In this document: piece by piece, positions 43,780 through 52,388 of the stretch | How the letters are laid out: the number at the start of each line of letters is the position of its first letter | Numbering within the stretch: position 1 is the first letter of the stretch | DNA from: Psychromarinibacter halotolerans | GTDB lineage: Bacteria > Pseudomonadota > Alphaproteobacteria > Rhodobacterales > Rhodobacteraceae | Reading direction: 5' to 3' | DNA: 64,000 nt | Assembly: GCF_029168315.1 (NCBI RefSeq) | Contig: NZ_JARGYD010000001.1 | Span: 682,001-746,000, forward strand | The notes under the pieces: generated by a model | What the model was told of the DNA's origin: nothing | Database searches by the model: none | The model's input: only the letters and a program-made list of their open reading frames with translations | Program-made: the position numbers and the translations under genes

Positions 43780-44768
43780 TTCTTGTCCCGCCGCAACGTG
43801 GGCGTGACCTGTACGCGGTCCGCCACCGCGTTCTCGGCAAGCCGCTTGGGCGTCGCGGCCTTGGACAGCGACGCCAGCGCCATGAACCACGCCTTGGGCA
43901 TGTCCGACGGAAGCCCGACGGGGATGCCCGCGAACTTGGGCGTCTGCGAGAACGGATGATGCGGCTCTTCGAACTCGGGGGCGGTGCAGTCGATGCAGGC
44001 ATACCCCGCCTTCGTGCACGAGCTGCCGCCGTTCCAGCCGCGGATGTTGCAATCCCCCACCGCTTGCGTGCCGACGCAGCCAAGATGCTCCATCATACAG
44101 CCCAGTTGGCCGGGCTTTTCGGCGCTGGCCTTGTATTCATAGAACTCGTTTCTCGAACAAGCATGGTGCACAAGGTTCTCGGCGTAGAACAGCGGCCTGT
44201 TCAGCCCGTCCAGATCGGCCGCTCCCAAGCTGTCGGCGGCGATCAGCAAAAGCGTTTCCGTCACCCAGTCGGGATGCGTCGGGCAGCCAGCCACGTTGAT
44301 GACGGGCAATCCCGCCCGTCCGCGAAACTCGGCCGGCAAGGCGCCGCCGGGATAGCTGCCGTCGTATTGCACCCCGATGGCGCCCGACGGATTGCCGCCG
44401 GCGGATGTCATCCCGCCATAGGTCGCACAGGTGCCCACGGCCACGACGTGACCGGCCAGCGGCGCCAAAGACCGGACCCAGTCCAGCATGGACCGCCCGG
44501 TGCCCGCCAGCATCTGGAATTTCCCCGTCCCCTTCGGACCGGTCAGGATCGAGCCTTCGATGCACAGGATATCCAGCGGCTGCGACCCGTCCTCGATCGC
44601 CGCAAGAAGGCGGCGCACTTCGCCGCCCGTCTGTTCCGACAGCGAGGGATGCCAAAGGAAGTTCAGACCGGCATCGCCCAGCAGATCGAAGACGCCGGGG
44701 CCTTCGGCGCACAGCAGGGACATCGTGCAGCCCCCGCAGCCCGCCGATTGCAGCCAGAGTATGTTCAT
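43776..44768 (-). CDS. hupU: H2-sensing regulatory hydrogenase small subunit HupU
   Basis: 330 residues starting MNILWLQSAGCGGCTMSLL, with no Tat signal and no C-terminal membrane helix, so it stays in the cytoplasm, as expected of a sensor. Further Fe-S motifs are VGTCATYGG, AGCPTH, ACSRNEFYEYK, LGCMMEHLGCVGTQAVGDCNIRGW and CTKAGYACIDCTAPEFEEP. Electrons or a conformational signal from H2 splitting are relayed to HupT. It overlaps hupT by 4 bases. Confidence 0.95.
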   Translation of the reverse strand: MNILWLQSAGCGGCTMSLLCAEGPGVFDLLGDAGLNFLWHPSLSEQTGGEVRRLLAAIEDGSQPLDILCIEGSILTGPKGTGKFQMLAGTGRSMLDWVRSLAPLAGHVVAVGTCATYGGMTSAGGNPSGAIGVQYDGSYPGGALPAEFRGRAGLPVINVAGCPTHPDWVTETLLLIAADSLGAADLDGLNRPLFYAENLVHHACSRNEFYEYKASAEKPGQLGCMMEHLGCVGTQAVGDCNIRGWNGGSSCTKAGYACIDCTAPEFEEPHHPFSQTPKFAGIPVGLPSDMPKAWFMALASLSKAATPKRLAENAVADRVQVTPTLRRDKK

Positions 44769-46087
44769 GCCCCCTCCTCGACCGGCAGGCTCAACTCGAA
44801 ACAGGTGCCATCCGGCCCCGTCCATGCCAGCGTCAGCGCGCCGTCATGCTCTTCGGCGATCTTGTGGGAAATCGAAAGTCCCAGACCGGTGCCCTTGCCG
44901 ACGGGCTTGGTCGTGAAGAACGGGTCGAAGATCGCCGCGACGTCCTTGTCGGCGATGCCCGGCCCGTTGTCGACCACCTGCAGCACGACATGATCGTCCC
45001 GGTCCTTCACCCGCAGCGTCAGCGACGGCGAGGGCGTGTCGGCCAAAGCGTCGATCGCGTTCTGCACAAGGTTCATGACGATCTGCTGCACATGGCCCGG
45101 GTTGCCGCGCGCCTGCCGGTGCGACGCGTCCTCGAACGCGATGTCCAGCGGCTGCGGGCTGGTGCGCACCACCCAGTCGGCCGCCGTGCGCGTTGTCTCC
45201 ATCAAGTCGAAGCTGACCAGCTTCCCGGCCCCTTCGGAACTCAGGCGGCGCAGATCCTCGACGATGTCGCGGACCCGCTCGGCCCCGTCCTTGGCCCCCT
45301 CGATGGCGGTGCGCAGGTTGCGAACCGTCTTGTCCAGCCGCAATTCATCGCGCATCGCCGCCAGTTCGGGTCGGCTTGCGCCCGATTGAACCGCGTCGAA
45401 ATAGGTCTCGAACCGTTCGGTGTATTTCTGAAGCGCGTGCGTGTTGGCATAGACAAAGCTGATCGGGTTGTTCAGCTCGTGCGCGACACCGGCGACCAAT
45501 CGCCCAAGCGAGGCCAGCTTTTCGGTCCTGACCAACTGGGTCTGCGCCTGCTGTAGGGCGACGTGGCTGGCTTCCAGTTCGGAATAGGCGCTTCGCAGCT
45601 CGCCCAGCGGACGCCCAAGCAACACCACGCTTTGGCTGCGGCCACGTTGATCCAGCCGCGGACTGACGCTTATCTCAAGCGGCGTCGGCCCCTCTGACGT
45701 GGCGAATTCCGCCTCGACCATTGTCGGCTCGCGGGTGCGCATAACGGTTTCGATGGCCACGGGAAGCGCGTTCTCTTCCGGCTTTTCCAACAGCGTCACA
45801 AGCGGCACGCCCGCCTCGGCCCGCGTGTCGGCGCCAAGGATCTTGGTGATGGCACCCCCGGTGCGTTCGATGGTTCCGGTCTTGTCGACGACAAGCAGAA
45901 GGTCCGACACCGAAGACAGAACGGAAAACATGAACTGGCGCATGTCGTCCAGTTCCCGGTTCTGCTTTTCCAGCCGTTCCTGATAATCGACCAATTCGGA
46001 ATAGGTACGGTCCATCGCGTCGATGACGTCTTTCCAGGCGTCTTCGCTAAGGTTTTTGAGTGGATCATCGACGGTGCTTGGCGTCAT
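44765..46087 (-). CDS. hupT: Sensor histidine kinase HupT
   Basis: 440 residues, soluble. An N-terminal helix and a PAS domain (about 50-160, FSVLSSVSDLLLVVDKTGTIERTGG) precede the HisKA helix with His203 (VAGVAHELNNPISFVYANTHAL) and a HATPase: NLVQNAIDAL, DNGPGI, GTGLGLSISHKIAEEHDG. HupT phosphorylates HupR when H2 is absent, turning off hupSL; HupUV relieves this when H2 is present. The start follows GGAGG in the 281-base gap to the divergent grxB gene, which must hold both promoters. Confidence 0.95.
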   Translation of the reverse strand: MTPSTVDDPLKNLSEDAWKDVIDAMDRTYSELVDYQERLEKQNRELDDMRQFMFSVLSSVSDLLLVVDKTGTIERTGGAITKILGADTRAEAGVPLVTLLEKPEENALPVAIETVMRTREPTMVEAEFATSEGPTPLEISVSPRLDQRGRSQSVVLLGRPLGELRSAYSELEASHVALQQAQTQLVRTEKLASLGRLVAGVAHELNNPISFVYANTHALQKYTERFETYFDAVQSGASRPELAAMRDELRLDKTVRNLRTAIEGAKDGAERVRDIVEDLRRLSSEGAGKLVSFDLMETTRTAADWVVRTSPQPLDIAFEDASHRQARGNPGHVQQIVMNLVQNAIDALADTPSPSLTLRVKDRDDHVVLQVVDNGPGIADKDVAAIFDPFFTTKPVGKGTGLGLSISHKIAEEHDGALTLAWTGPDGTCFELSLPVEEGA

Positions 46088-46368
46088 TCTGGCCTCCTGC
46101 CTTGGGCAGGCTAAGGCCCCGAACGGAAAACACAAGAAGCCCGCGTCGCCCGGACGGACAGAACCGCGCCCGGCGAACCCAACGGATCGGCGCGGCGCGA
46201 CCGCATCGGCGGGTCTGCCGGATGGCCTGCCGCCCGCCGCGCCACCCTGCCTGCAAAAGCGGCGCTTGCCCGCGCGCGCCCCGCTGCGGGCGCCGGTCTT
46301 CCCGCCGTCAGCCTTTCAACCACCGGCCGGTTGCGATAGCCGAGGTCCCGAACCGACCGGAGACCGAC

Positions 46369-47007
46369 ATGAAGCTTTACGTCTATGACCACTGCCCTTT
46401 CTGCGTCCGCGCACGGATGCCACTGGGGCTGAAAGGGATCGAGGCAGAGACCGTCTTTCTTGATAACCACGACGAGACGACGCCGATTTCGATGATCGGG
46501 GCGAAGATGCTGCCGATCCTTGAAGACGGCGACGGCCACCTTGGCGAAAGCCTTGATATCGTGCACAAACTGGATGGTCTGTCCGAGCCCCGTCTGTTCG
46601 ACGGCGAGCCAAGAAAGGACCTGACCGACTGGCTGCGCGAGGCCGGACCGGCGATCAACACGCTGGTCATTCCGCGTGCGCCCGACCCCGTCTACCCCGA
46701 GTTCCGCGACCCAGACGCCGTGGCCTATTTCACCGAGAAGAAAGAGGCGAACTTCGGGGATTTCGACGGGCTTCTGGCCAAGACGGACGAGAAGATCCGC
46801 GAGGTCGAGGCCGCGCTGAACCGGCTGATCCCGCTTTTGCCGGACCCCGAGGCGCCGTCGATCGACGACATCTACCTGTTCCCGATCCTGCGCGGGCTGA
46901 CCATCGTGCCGGGGCTGACGATGCCCGAGCCGGTCGCGGCCTATACCGCGCGGATGTCGGAGCGCACGGGGCTGGCGTTGGTGCCGGAGCTGCGCAAGGC
47001 GGCCTGA
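46369..47007 (+). CDS. grxB: Glutaredoxin 2 family protein
   Basis: 212 residues, as for E. coli Grx2 (215). The redox site CPFC is at residues 9-12 (YDHCPFCVRARM), the thioredoxin-fold cis-Pro is in AKMLPILED, and the glutathione-S-transferase-like C-terminal domain follows (LTDWLREAGPAINTLVIPR...). It reduces disulfides and mixed glutathione disulfides in the cytoplasm. The large upstream extension of the frame is non-coding GC-rich DNA; MKLYVYDHCPFC is the natural start. Confidence 0.92.
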   Translation: MKLYVYDHCPFCVRARMPLGLKGIEAETVFLDNHDETTPISMIGAKMLPILEDGDGHLGESLDIVHKLDGLSEPRLFDGEPRKDLTDWLREAGPAINTLVIPRAPDPVYPEFRDPDAVAYFTEKKEANFGDFDGLLAKTDEKIREVEAALNRLIPLLPDPEAPSIDDIYLFPILRGLTIVPGLTMPEPVAAYTARMSERTGLALVPELRKAA

Positions 47008-47022
47008 ACTGGGGCGCTTCGC

Positions 47023-48132
47023 TCAGACCTCGCTGACCGCATAACGCGACCGGGCCAGCCAGTCCGGCGACACCTCGACGCCCCAGCCCGGGGCGTCGGT
47101 CACCGTCGCGAACCCGTCTTCGATCGGATAGGGGTTCGAGGTGAACAGCCCCTCTTGCCACGGGTAATAGTCCGGGCCTTCGATCGAGAATTCCAGATAC
47201 TTGCCCGCGTTCGGGATCGCCCGCAGCAGGTGCATGGTGAACATCGTCACCAGCGACAGGTTCGCGGCATGGGGCGTGACGGGAAGACCAGCCTCTGCCG
47301 CCATGCGGGCCACGCGCAGCGTGCGGGATATGCCGCCGATATAGCAGATGTCGGGTTGCACGATGTCGACCACGCGGTCGCGGATCATCAGGCGCCAGTT
47401 CGCCATCATGCAGTCCTGTTCGCCCCCGGCGACGTCGATGTCCAGCGCGTCAGTGACCTGCTTGGTCTGGTCGAACTCCCAATAGGGGCACGGTTCCTCG
47501 AAATGGGAAATACCGTTGTCGGCCAATAGCTTGCCGACCTCGATGGCCCGGTCGGGCGAATAGCACGAATTTCCGTCCACCAGCAGCGCAGGGCTGTCGC
47601 CCAGCCGCTTGCGGATCAGCGGCACGATCTCTTCGGTGCGGCCCGGCCATTCGTCGCGGTTGCGGCCGACCTCCATGCCGACGCGGAACTTGAAGGCATC
47701 GAAGCCGTGCGCGTCCTGCAACCGGGCGAAACGGTCGGCCTCATCCGCCGGGGTGATGTCCCGCTTCATCGACGACGCATAGGCCCGGACCCGGCCCGGC
47801 GTTCCGCCGATCAGCGCGCACACCGGCTGGCCTTCGCGTTTGCCGCGCATGTCCCAGATCGCCGTGTCGACACCGCCCATCGCGCGCCGCAGGTAGGCGC
47901 CGGGAAACTTGTGCTCGCGGTCGCGGACGGTATCCAGCATCTCGTCGATGTCGGTCGTGTCCATCCCCAGCGCGAAGGGTGCGACCTGCCGGTGCAGGAC
48001 CTGCGCTGTGATATCGGCGTTGTAGGGCGCGACCTGCCCCCAGCCCTGCTCCCCGTCCTCTGCCGTGGCCCGGACGAAACAGACGAATTCGTCGGTGAAG
48101 GTTTCAAGCCGTGTCAGTTTCATCGTCTTCAT
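47023..48132 (-). CDS. Enolase-superfamily enzyme, mandelate racemase type
   Basis: 369 residues. Metal ligands are Asp186 (LLVDGNSCYS), Glu212/213 (HFEEPCPYW) and Glu238 (AGGEQDCM). The acid/base groups are Lys148 in FKFRVG and the Asp261 (VQPD) / His288 (VTPHAANLS) pair. The His-Asp dyad places it with mandelate racemase-like dehydratases and racemases rather than with the Lys-Lys muconate-lactonising group. It abstracts a proton alpha to a carboxylate; the substrate is unknown. It is divergent from the MocR regulator and probably part of the same regulon as the transporter and demethylase genes. Confidence 0.82.
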   Translation of the reverse strand: MKTMKLTRLETFTDEFVCFVRATAEDGEQGWGQVAPYNADITAQVLHRQVAPFALGMDTTDIDEMLDTVRDREHKFPGAYLRRAMGGVDTAIWDMRGKREGQPVCALIGGTPGRVRAYASSMKRDITPADEADRFARLQDAHGFDAFKFRVGMEVGRNRDEWPGRTEEIVPLIRKRLGDSPALLVDGNSCYSPDRAIEVGKLLADNGISHFEEPCPYWEFDQTKQVTDALDIDVAGGEQDCMMANWRLMIRDRVVDIVQPDICYIGGISRTLRVARMAAEAGLPVTPHAANLSLVTMFTMHLLRAIPNAGKYLEFSIEGPDYYPWQEGLFTSNPYPIEDGFATVTDAPGWGVEVSPDWLARSRYAVSEV

Positions 48133-48176
48133 CGCCGGGCGTCCGCTTCTTCCTGCCGTGCCGAGGCTGTAGATTA

Positions 48177-48222
48177 ATTGGCCCGGTGAGTATATCCATT
48201 TCCTGATCTTGATCAGGCCAAT
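48177..48222. promoter_or_regulatory. Candidate operator in the divergent enolase/regulator gap
   Basis: ATTGGCCCGG (48177-48186) and TCAGGCCAAT (48213-48222) form an inverted repeat with ATTGGCC arms. Overlapping the right arm is a perfect palindrome CCTGATCTTGATCAGG (48202-48217). The arms resemble ATTGGTCTGG found before the FAD oxidoreductase and GMC genes, so I propose binding of the MocR-type protein encoded next door. Confidence 0.5.
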
Positions 48223-48238
48223 CCAGGGAGGAAGCGGG

Positions 48239-49714
48239 ATGAAGCAGGCATCGGGCGCCTTGCTGAGCGCGATCCGGCTGGACCGGACGTCGCGGCGCAG
48301 CCTGAGCGTGCAGTTATACATGGCGCTGCGCGACATCATCCTGTCGGGCGGCCTGCGCCCCGGCGAGAAACTGCCCGCCACCCGCATCCTCGCCCGCGAA
48401 GCCGGGGTGTCGCGGACCACCGCCATCGACGCCGTCGACCGGCTGGTGGCTGAAGGCATGGCGGAATCCCGCGTCGGCGCCGGGACCTATATCACCGACA
48501 CGCTGGAAGCACGGGTCGCGGCGGGGGACGCGCCGTCCGGCCAGCCGGCCGAGCCGCAACCTCGCCTGTCCGACGCCCTGTCGCTGGACGCGCCCGACTA
48601 TGCCCGGAGGACGTGGCTGCCGCACGAGGCGCGCGCCTTCATCACCGCCCTGCCCGCGCTGGACGCATTTCCGATGGCGCACTGGGCCCGCCTGTCGGCC
48701 CGGCACCTGCGGGGCGGGCGCGGCATGGTGATGGGCTATGGTCAGCCCAAGGGCTTCGCGCCCCTGCGGCAGGCTATCGCCACCCACCTTGGCGCGCTGA
48801 AAGGCATCCGGTGCAGCCCCGAGCAGGTCTTCGTGACCAGCGGCGCGCAGCAGGCGTTTTCCATCATCGGCAAGCTGTTCCTGACCCCTGGCGACCGGGT
48901 GTGGATGGAGAACCCCGGCGCCTCGGGTGCGCGGAACGCGCTGCTGTCCGAAGGCGCCGATCTTGTGCCGGTCGATGTCGACAGCGACGGGTTGGTGGTG
49001 GCCGACGGGCTGGCCAAGTCGCCGTCGTTCCGGCTGGCTTTTGTCACCCCGTCCCACCAGCAGCCGCTGGGCCATGTCATGTCGCTGCACCGGCGGTTCG
49101 AGCTGTTGCAGGCCGCCGCCGACGCCCGCGCGCTGGTGATCGAAGACGACTACGACGGAGAGTTCCACCACGATGGCACTCCACAGCCTGCGCTGTGCAG
49201 CACCGATACCGGGGGTCGGGTGCTGTACGTGGGGACCTTTTCCAAGACGTTGTTCCCGTCGCTTCGGCTGGGCTACGTCGTGGTGCCCGAGCGGATGGTC
49301 GACGTGTTCGACCGGGTGTTCCAGTCGTGGGCCAGCGGGCCGTCGACCGCGACACAGGCCATCGTCGCGGACTTCATGGACGAGGGGCATTTCGCGACGC
49401 ACATCCGGCTGATGCGCAGGCTGTACAAGGCCCGCCATGACGCGCTGATGGACGCCGGGCGGTCGCTGCCGGACAGTCTGCGCCTGCAGGAAACCAGCAG
49501 CGGCTTTCACACCCTTGGCGATCTGGAGGACGGGCGCGATGAACAGGCGGTGGTGGACGAGGCCGGCGCCAAGGGTGTCATCCTTGCCCCGCTGTCGCGC
49601 TACTGCATGCGCCCGATCCCGCGCGCGGGGCTGGTGTTCGGCTTCGGCAGCGCGACGCCCGAGGACATCGCGCGCGGGATCGAGACGATCCGCGACCTTC
49701 CGTCCCTGCGCTAG
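48239..49714 (+). CDS. MocR/PdxR-type transcriptional regulator (GntR HTH plus aminotransferase domain)
   Basis: 491 residues. The GntR winged helix (about 20-90) shows QLYMALRDIILSGGLRPGEKLPATRILAREAGVSRTTAIDAVDRL. The C-terminal two thirds is a fold-type I aminotransferase with PLP-binding Lys336 in YVGTFSKTLFPSLRLGY and Asp304 in VIEDDYDGEF. Such regulators sense PLP or amine/amino-acid adducts of PLP. GGGAGGAAG precedes the ATG. It lies between a divergent enolase-type enzyme and a rightward run of amine-oxidising and transport genes, its likely targets. Confidence 0.88.
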   Translation: MKQASGALLSAIRLDRTSRRSLSVQLYMALRDIILSGGLRPGEKLPATRILAREAGVSRTTAIDAVDRLVAEGMAESRVGAGTYITDTLEARVAAGDAPSGQPAEPQPRLSDALSLDAPDYARRTWLPHEARAFITALPALDAFPMAHWARLSARHLRGGRGMVMGYGQPKGFAPLRQAIATHLGALKGIRCSPEQVFVTSGAQQAFSIIGKLFLTPGDRVWMENPGASGARNALLSEGADLVPVDVDSDGLVVADGLAKSPSFRLAFVTPSHQQPLGHVMSLHRRFELLQAAADARALVIEDDYDGEFHHDGTPQPALCSTDTGGRVLYVGTFSKTLFPSLRLGYVVVPERMVDVFDRVFQSWASGPSTATQAIVADFMDEGHFATHIRLMRRLYKARHDALMDAGRSLPDSLRLQETSSGFHTLGDLEDGRDEQAVVDEAGAKGVILAPLSRYCMRPIPRAGLVFGFGSATPEDIARGIETIRDLPSLR

Positions 49715-49727
49715 GCCACCGGGTCCA

Positions 49728-49785
49728 TTGGCGCGCCAAATTGGTCTGGACCGATTGCCAAAATGGATATGATGCGCAGGCCAAT
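49728..49785. promoter_or_regulatory. Cluster of ATTGG operator-like palindromes before the FAD oxidoreductase
   Basis: Within 58 bases are TTGGCGCGCCAA (49728-49739, perfect palindrome), ATTGGTCTGGACCGAT (49740-49755, ATTGGTC/GACCGAT) and AGGCCAAT (49778-49785). The 10-base core ATTGGTCTGG recurs, inverted, at 55320-55330. The region sits just after the MocR-type gene and 70-125 bases before the FAD gene, where an activator/repressor site would be expected. Confidence 0.55.
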
Positions 49786-49853
49786 GCTATCTTAGCTTTT
49801 CCGCAGACCACCGCGCGGGCCGCCGCCTGCCGCGGCTGAACCGGAGATGAAAG

Positions 49854-51170
49854 ATGGCGCGCGACGTGGCATTGGGCCCTCGCCAACAGTCCTATTGGCT
49901 CGACCAGATCGACCCGATGCCGGCCCTGCCAAAGGTGCCGCCCGCGCGGGTGGACGTGCTGGTGATCGGCGCCGGATACACCGGGCTGAACGCGGCGATC
50001 CAGACCGCGCGCGGCGGACGGTCCACGCTGGTCATCGACGCGCACGCGCCCGGCTATGGGTGCTCCACCCGCAACGGTGGCCAGATCAGCACCAGCGTCA
50101 AACCCTCGCGCGCGAAGCTTGCCGCAAAGTTCGGGGATGCCCGCGCCCGCGCGATCCGGGACGAAGGCCGCGCCGCGCTGGACTGGATCGGCACGATGGT
50201 CGCCGACGAGGGTCTGGACTGCGATTTCCGCCGTTGCGGCCGGTATCACGCCGCGCACACGCCGCAGCACTACGAGGCGCTGGCGCGCGAGGCAGAGACC
50301 CTGCGCACCGAAGAGGATGCCGAGTGCTTCGCCGTGCCCCGCGCCGAGCAGCGGCGCGAAATGGGGTCGGACGTGTATCACGGCGGCGTGGTGTTTCCCA
50401 AACATTGCTCGATCCACCCGGCGAAATACCATCGCGGCCTGCTGGATCTGGCGCTGGACGCGGGGGCGTCGGTGGTGGGGGACTGCCCTGCCCTTGCGAT
50501 CGAACGCACCGCCAACGGCCACAGCGTCGTGACCCCGCACGGGCCGATCGAGGCGCGCGACGTGATCGTGGCTACCAACGGCTATACCGGCCCTCTGACC
50601 CCGTGGCTGCGCCGCCGGGTCATTCCGATCGGCAGCTACATCATCACGACCGACCCCTTGCCGCCATCGCTGGTGGACGAACTGTTCCCGACAGACCGCA
50701 TCGCGTCCGACACCTGCAAAGTCGTCTATTACTACCGCGCCACGCCAGACCGCACGCGCATCCTGTTCGGTGGCCGCGTGTCGGCCCGCGAGACGGACAC
50801 GGCGCAAAGTGCTGTCCGCCTCACCGACGCCATGTGCCGGATCTTTCCGCAACTGAAAGGCCGCGGCCTGTCCCATTCATGGAGCGGCACGGTCGCCTAC
50901 AGCTTCGACGAGATGGCCCACACCGGCGTGCACGACGGGGTCCACTACGCCCTTGGTTACTGTGGGTCCGGCGTGTCGATGGCCAGCTATCTTGGAATGC
51001 GCACGGGGCAGAAGGTGCTGGGACGGCCCGAGGGCCGCACCGCCTTCGATGACCTGCCACACCCCACGCGCCCGTTGTACTCGGGCACGCCGTGGTTCCT
51101 GCCCTCGGCGGTGGCTTGGTACCGCTGGCGCGACACCCGCGAATGCCGACGCGCCGCCGCGTCCGCCTGA
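49854..51170 (+). CDS. FAD-dependent amine oxidoreductase, DAO/PuuB-like
   Basis: 438 residues. A Rossmann FAD motif VLVIGAGYTGLNAAIQTARGG begins at about residue 34, with STRNGGQIS soon after, the NGG variant typical of gamma-glutamylputrescine oxidase-like (PuuB/OrdL) enzymes. The FAD-contacting C-terminal GYCGSGVSMASYLG is intact. Members oxidise the C-N bond of secondary or N-methylated amines to imines and aldehydes. It is the first rightward gene after the operator cluster. A specific substrate is not assignable. Confidence 0.83.
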   Translation: MARDVALGPRQQSYWLDQIDPMPALPKVPPARVDVLVIGAGYTGLNAAIQTARGGRSTLVIDAHAPGYGCSTRNGGQISTSVKPSRAKLAAKFGDARARAIRDEGRAALDWIGTMVADEGLDCDFRRCGRYHAAHTPQHYEALAREAETLRTEEDAECFAVPRAEQRREMGSDVYHGGVVFPKHCSIHPAKYHRGLLDLALDAGASVVGDCPALAIERTANGHSVVTPHGPIEARDVIVATNGYTGPLTPWLRRRVIPIGSYIITTDPLPPSLVDELFPTDRIASDTCKVVYYYRATPDRTRILFGGRVSARETDTAQSAVRLTDAMCRIFPQLKGRGLSHSWSGTVAYSFDEMAHTGVHDGVHYALGYCGSGVSMASYLGMRTGQKVLGRPEGRTAFDDLPHPTRPLYSGTPWFLPSAVAWYRWRDTRECRRAAASA

Positions 51171-51268
51171 ACGACAGCCCCTTCGGCGACTGCCGGGTCG
51201 AGGGGGCGAAGCACAACCGGCAAGACGCCGCGCCCAATGCGGCCACGACCAACAAGGAGGTACCGACC

Positions 51269-52309
51269 ATGAAGACCAAGGCGACACTTATCGCGACCGT
51301 CTCGCTGCTGGCGACCGCGGCCGCGGCGCAGGACAAGTCCCTGACGATCGCATCGTGGGGCGGCTCGTATCAGGATGCGCAAAGCATGGCCCTGTTCGAG
51401 CCCGCCGCCGAGGCGACCGGGATCGACGTTAGTCAGGAAACCTATGGCGGCATGGCCGACGTGCGGCTTCAGGTGTCGACCGGCGCGGTGACGCTGGACA
51501 TCGTCGCCTCTGGCTCGGGCTCTGCCGCGCGCGCGGGGGCCGAGGGGCTGCTGGAAGAGCTCGACTATGACGTGATCGACGTGTCGAACTTCTATCCCAC
51601 GCTTTACAGCCCCTACTGCGTCGGCGGTGACGTGTTCTCGACCGTTTATGCGTGGAATACCGACACCTACGGCGAGGACGGCCCGCAAAGCTGGGCCGAT
51701 TTCTGGGACGTAGAGAAATTCCCCGGCACCCGCGCCTATCGCGGTTCGGTCGCGGGCGCGCTGGAACCGGCCCTGCTGGCCGACGGGGTTCCGCCCGAAG
51801 AGGTCTACGAGGTGCTGTCGTCGGAAGAAGGCATCGAACGCGCGCTGGACAAGATCCGCGAATTGAAGCCGCATATCGAGGTGTTCTGGTCCTCGGGCGC
51901 CCAGCACGCGCAGCTGATGAAGGACGGCGAGGTCGACATGACCACCGGGTGGAACGGCCGCTTCGACAACGCCGCCAAGGACGGCGGCGCGGTGATGTAT
52001 TCGTTCAACGAGGCGCTTCTGGACTACGACTGCTTCGCGATCCCGAAAGGGGCGCCGAACCTTGACGTCGCGATGGAATTCCTCGCCGAGATCTCGAAGC
52101 CCGAGTACCAGGACGATCTGCCGAAATACATCACCTACGGGCCGACCAACAAGCTGGCCTACGACACCGGCGAGATCACCGACGAGGTCGCCGCTGGGCT
52201 GCCGTCGTCCCCCGAGAACGCCGCGATGCAGCTGCCGATCTCGCTGGAATGGTACGCCGAATGGGAAACCATCGCCGCCGAGATGTACGCGGAAATGCTG
52301 ACCGAGTGA
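51269..52309 (+). CDS. Periplasmic binding protein, PotD-like (polyamine/amine type)
   Basis: 346 residues. A signal peptide ends at AAAAQDK, then SLTIASWGGSYQDAQSMALFEPAAEATGIDV, the usual opening of SBP_bac_8/PotD-like proteins in putative spermidine/putrescine importers of Rhodobacterales. DVFSTVYAWNTDTYGEDGPQSWADFWDVEKFPGTRAYRG is the conserved middle. A strong AAGGAGG lies before the ATG. It captures the substrate for the next three gene products. The family also includes binders of amino acids, betaines and opines, so polyamine is only one option. Confidence 0.87.
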   Translation: MKTKATLIATVSLLATAAAAQDKSLTIASWGGSYQDAQSMALFEPAAEATGIDVSQETYGGMADVRLQVSTGAVTLDIVASGSGSAARAGAEGLLEELDYDVIDVSNFYPTLYSPYCVGGDVFSTVYAWNTDTYGEDGPQSWADFWDVEKFPGTRAYRGSVAGALEPALLADGVPPEEVYEVLSSEEGIERALDKIRELKPHIEVFWSSGAQHAQLMKDGEVDMTTGWNGRFDNAAKDGGAVMYSFNEALLDYDCFAIPKGAPNLDVAMEFLAEISKPEYQDDLPKYITYGPTNKLAYDTGEITDEVAAGLPSSPENAAMQLPISLEWYAEWETIAAEMYAEMLTE

Positions 52310-52339
52310 TCCGGAACGCCGGTTCTGATACCCTGCGGG

Positions 52340-52357
52340 CGGGCGCTTTGGCGCCCG
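52340..52357 (+). promoter_or_regulatory. Stem-loop between binding-protein and ATPase genes
   Basis: CGGGCGC-TTTG-GCGCCCG forms a 7-bp GC-only stem in the 79-base gap after the binding-protein gene. No T-run follows, so it is more likely to stabilise the upstream mRNA or dampen downstream expression than to terminate fully. The peptide operon at 7.6 kb has hairpins in the same place. Confidence 0.5.
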
Positions 52358-52388
52358 TTCCGCCCCACCGCAGCCCGAGGGGACCGAC

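Noticed and set aside
47023..48132. Calling the enolase-family gene hpbD (hydroxyproline betaine epimerase)
   Set aside because: The context is suggestive, but the catalytic residues are His-Asp (mandelate racemase type) and KxR rather than the Lys-Lys pattern of that epimerase group.
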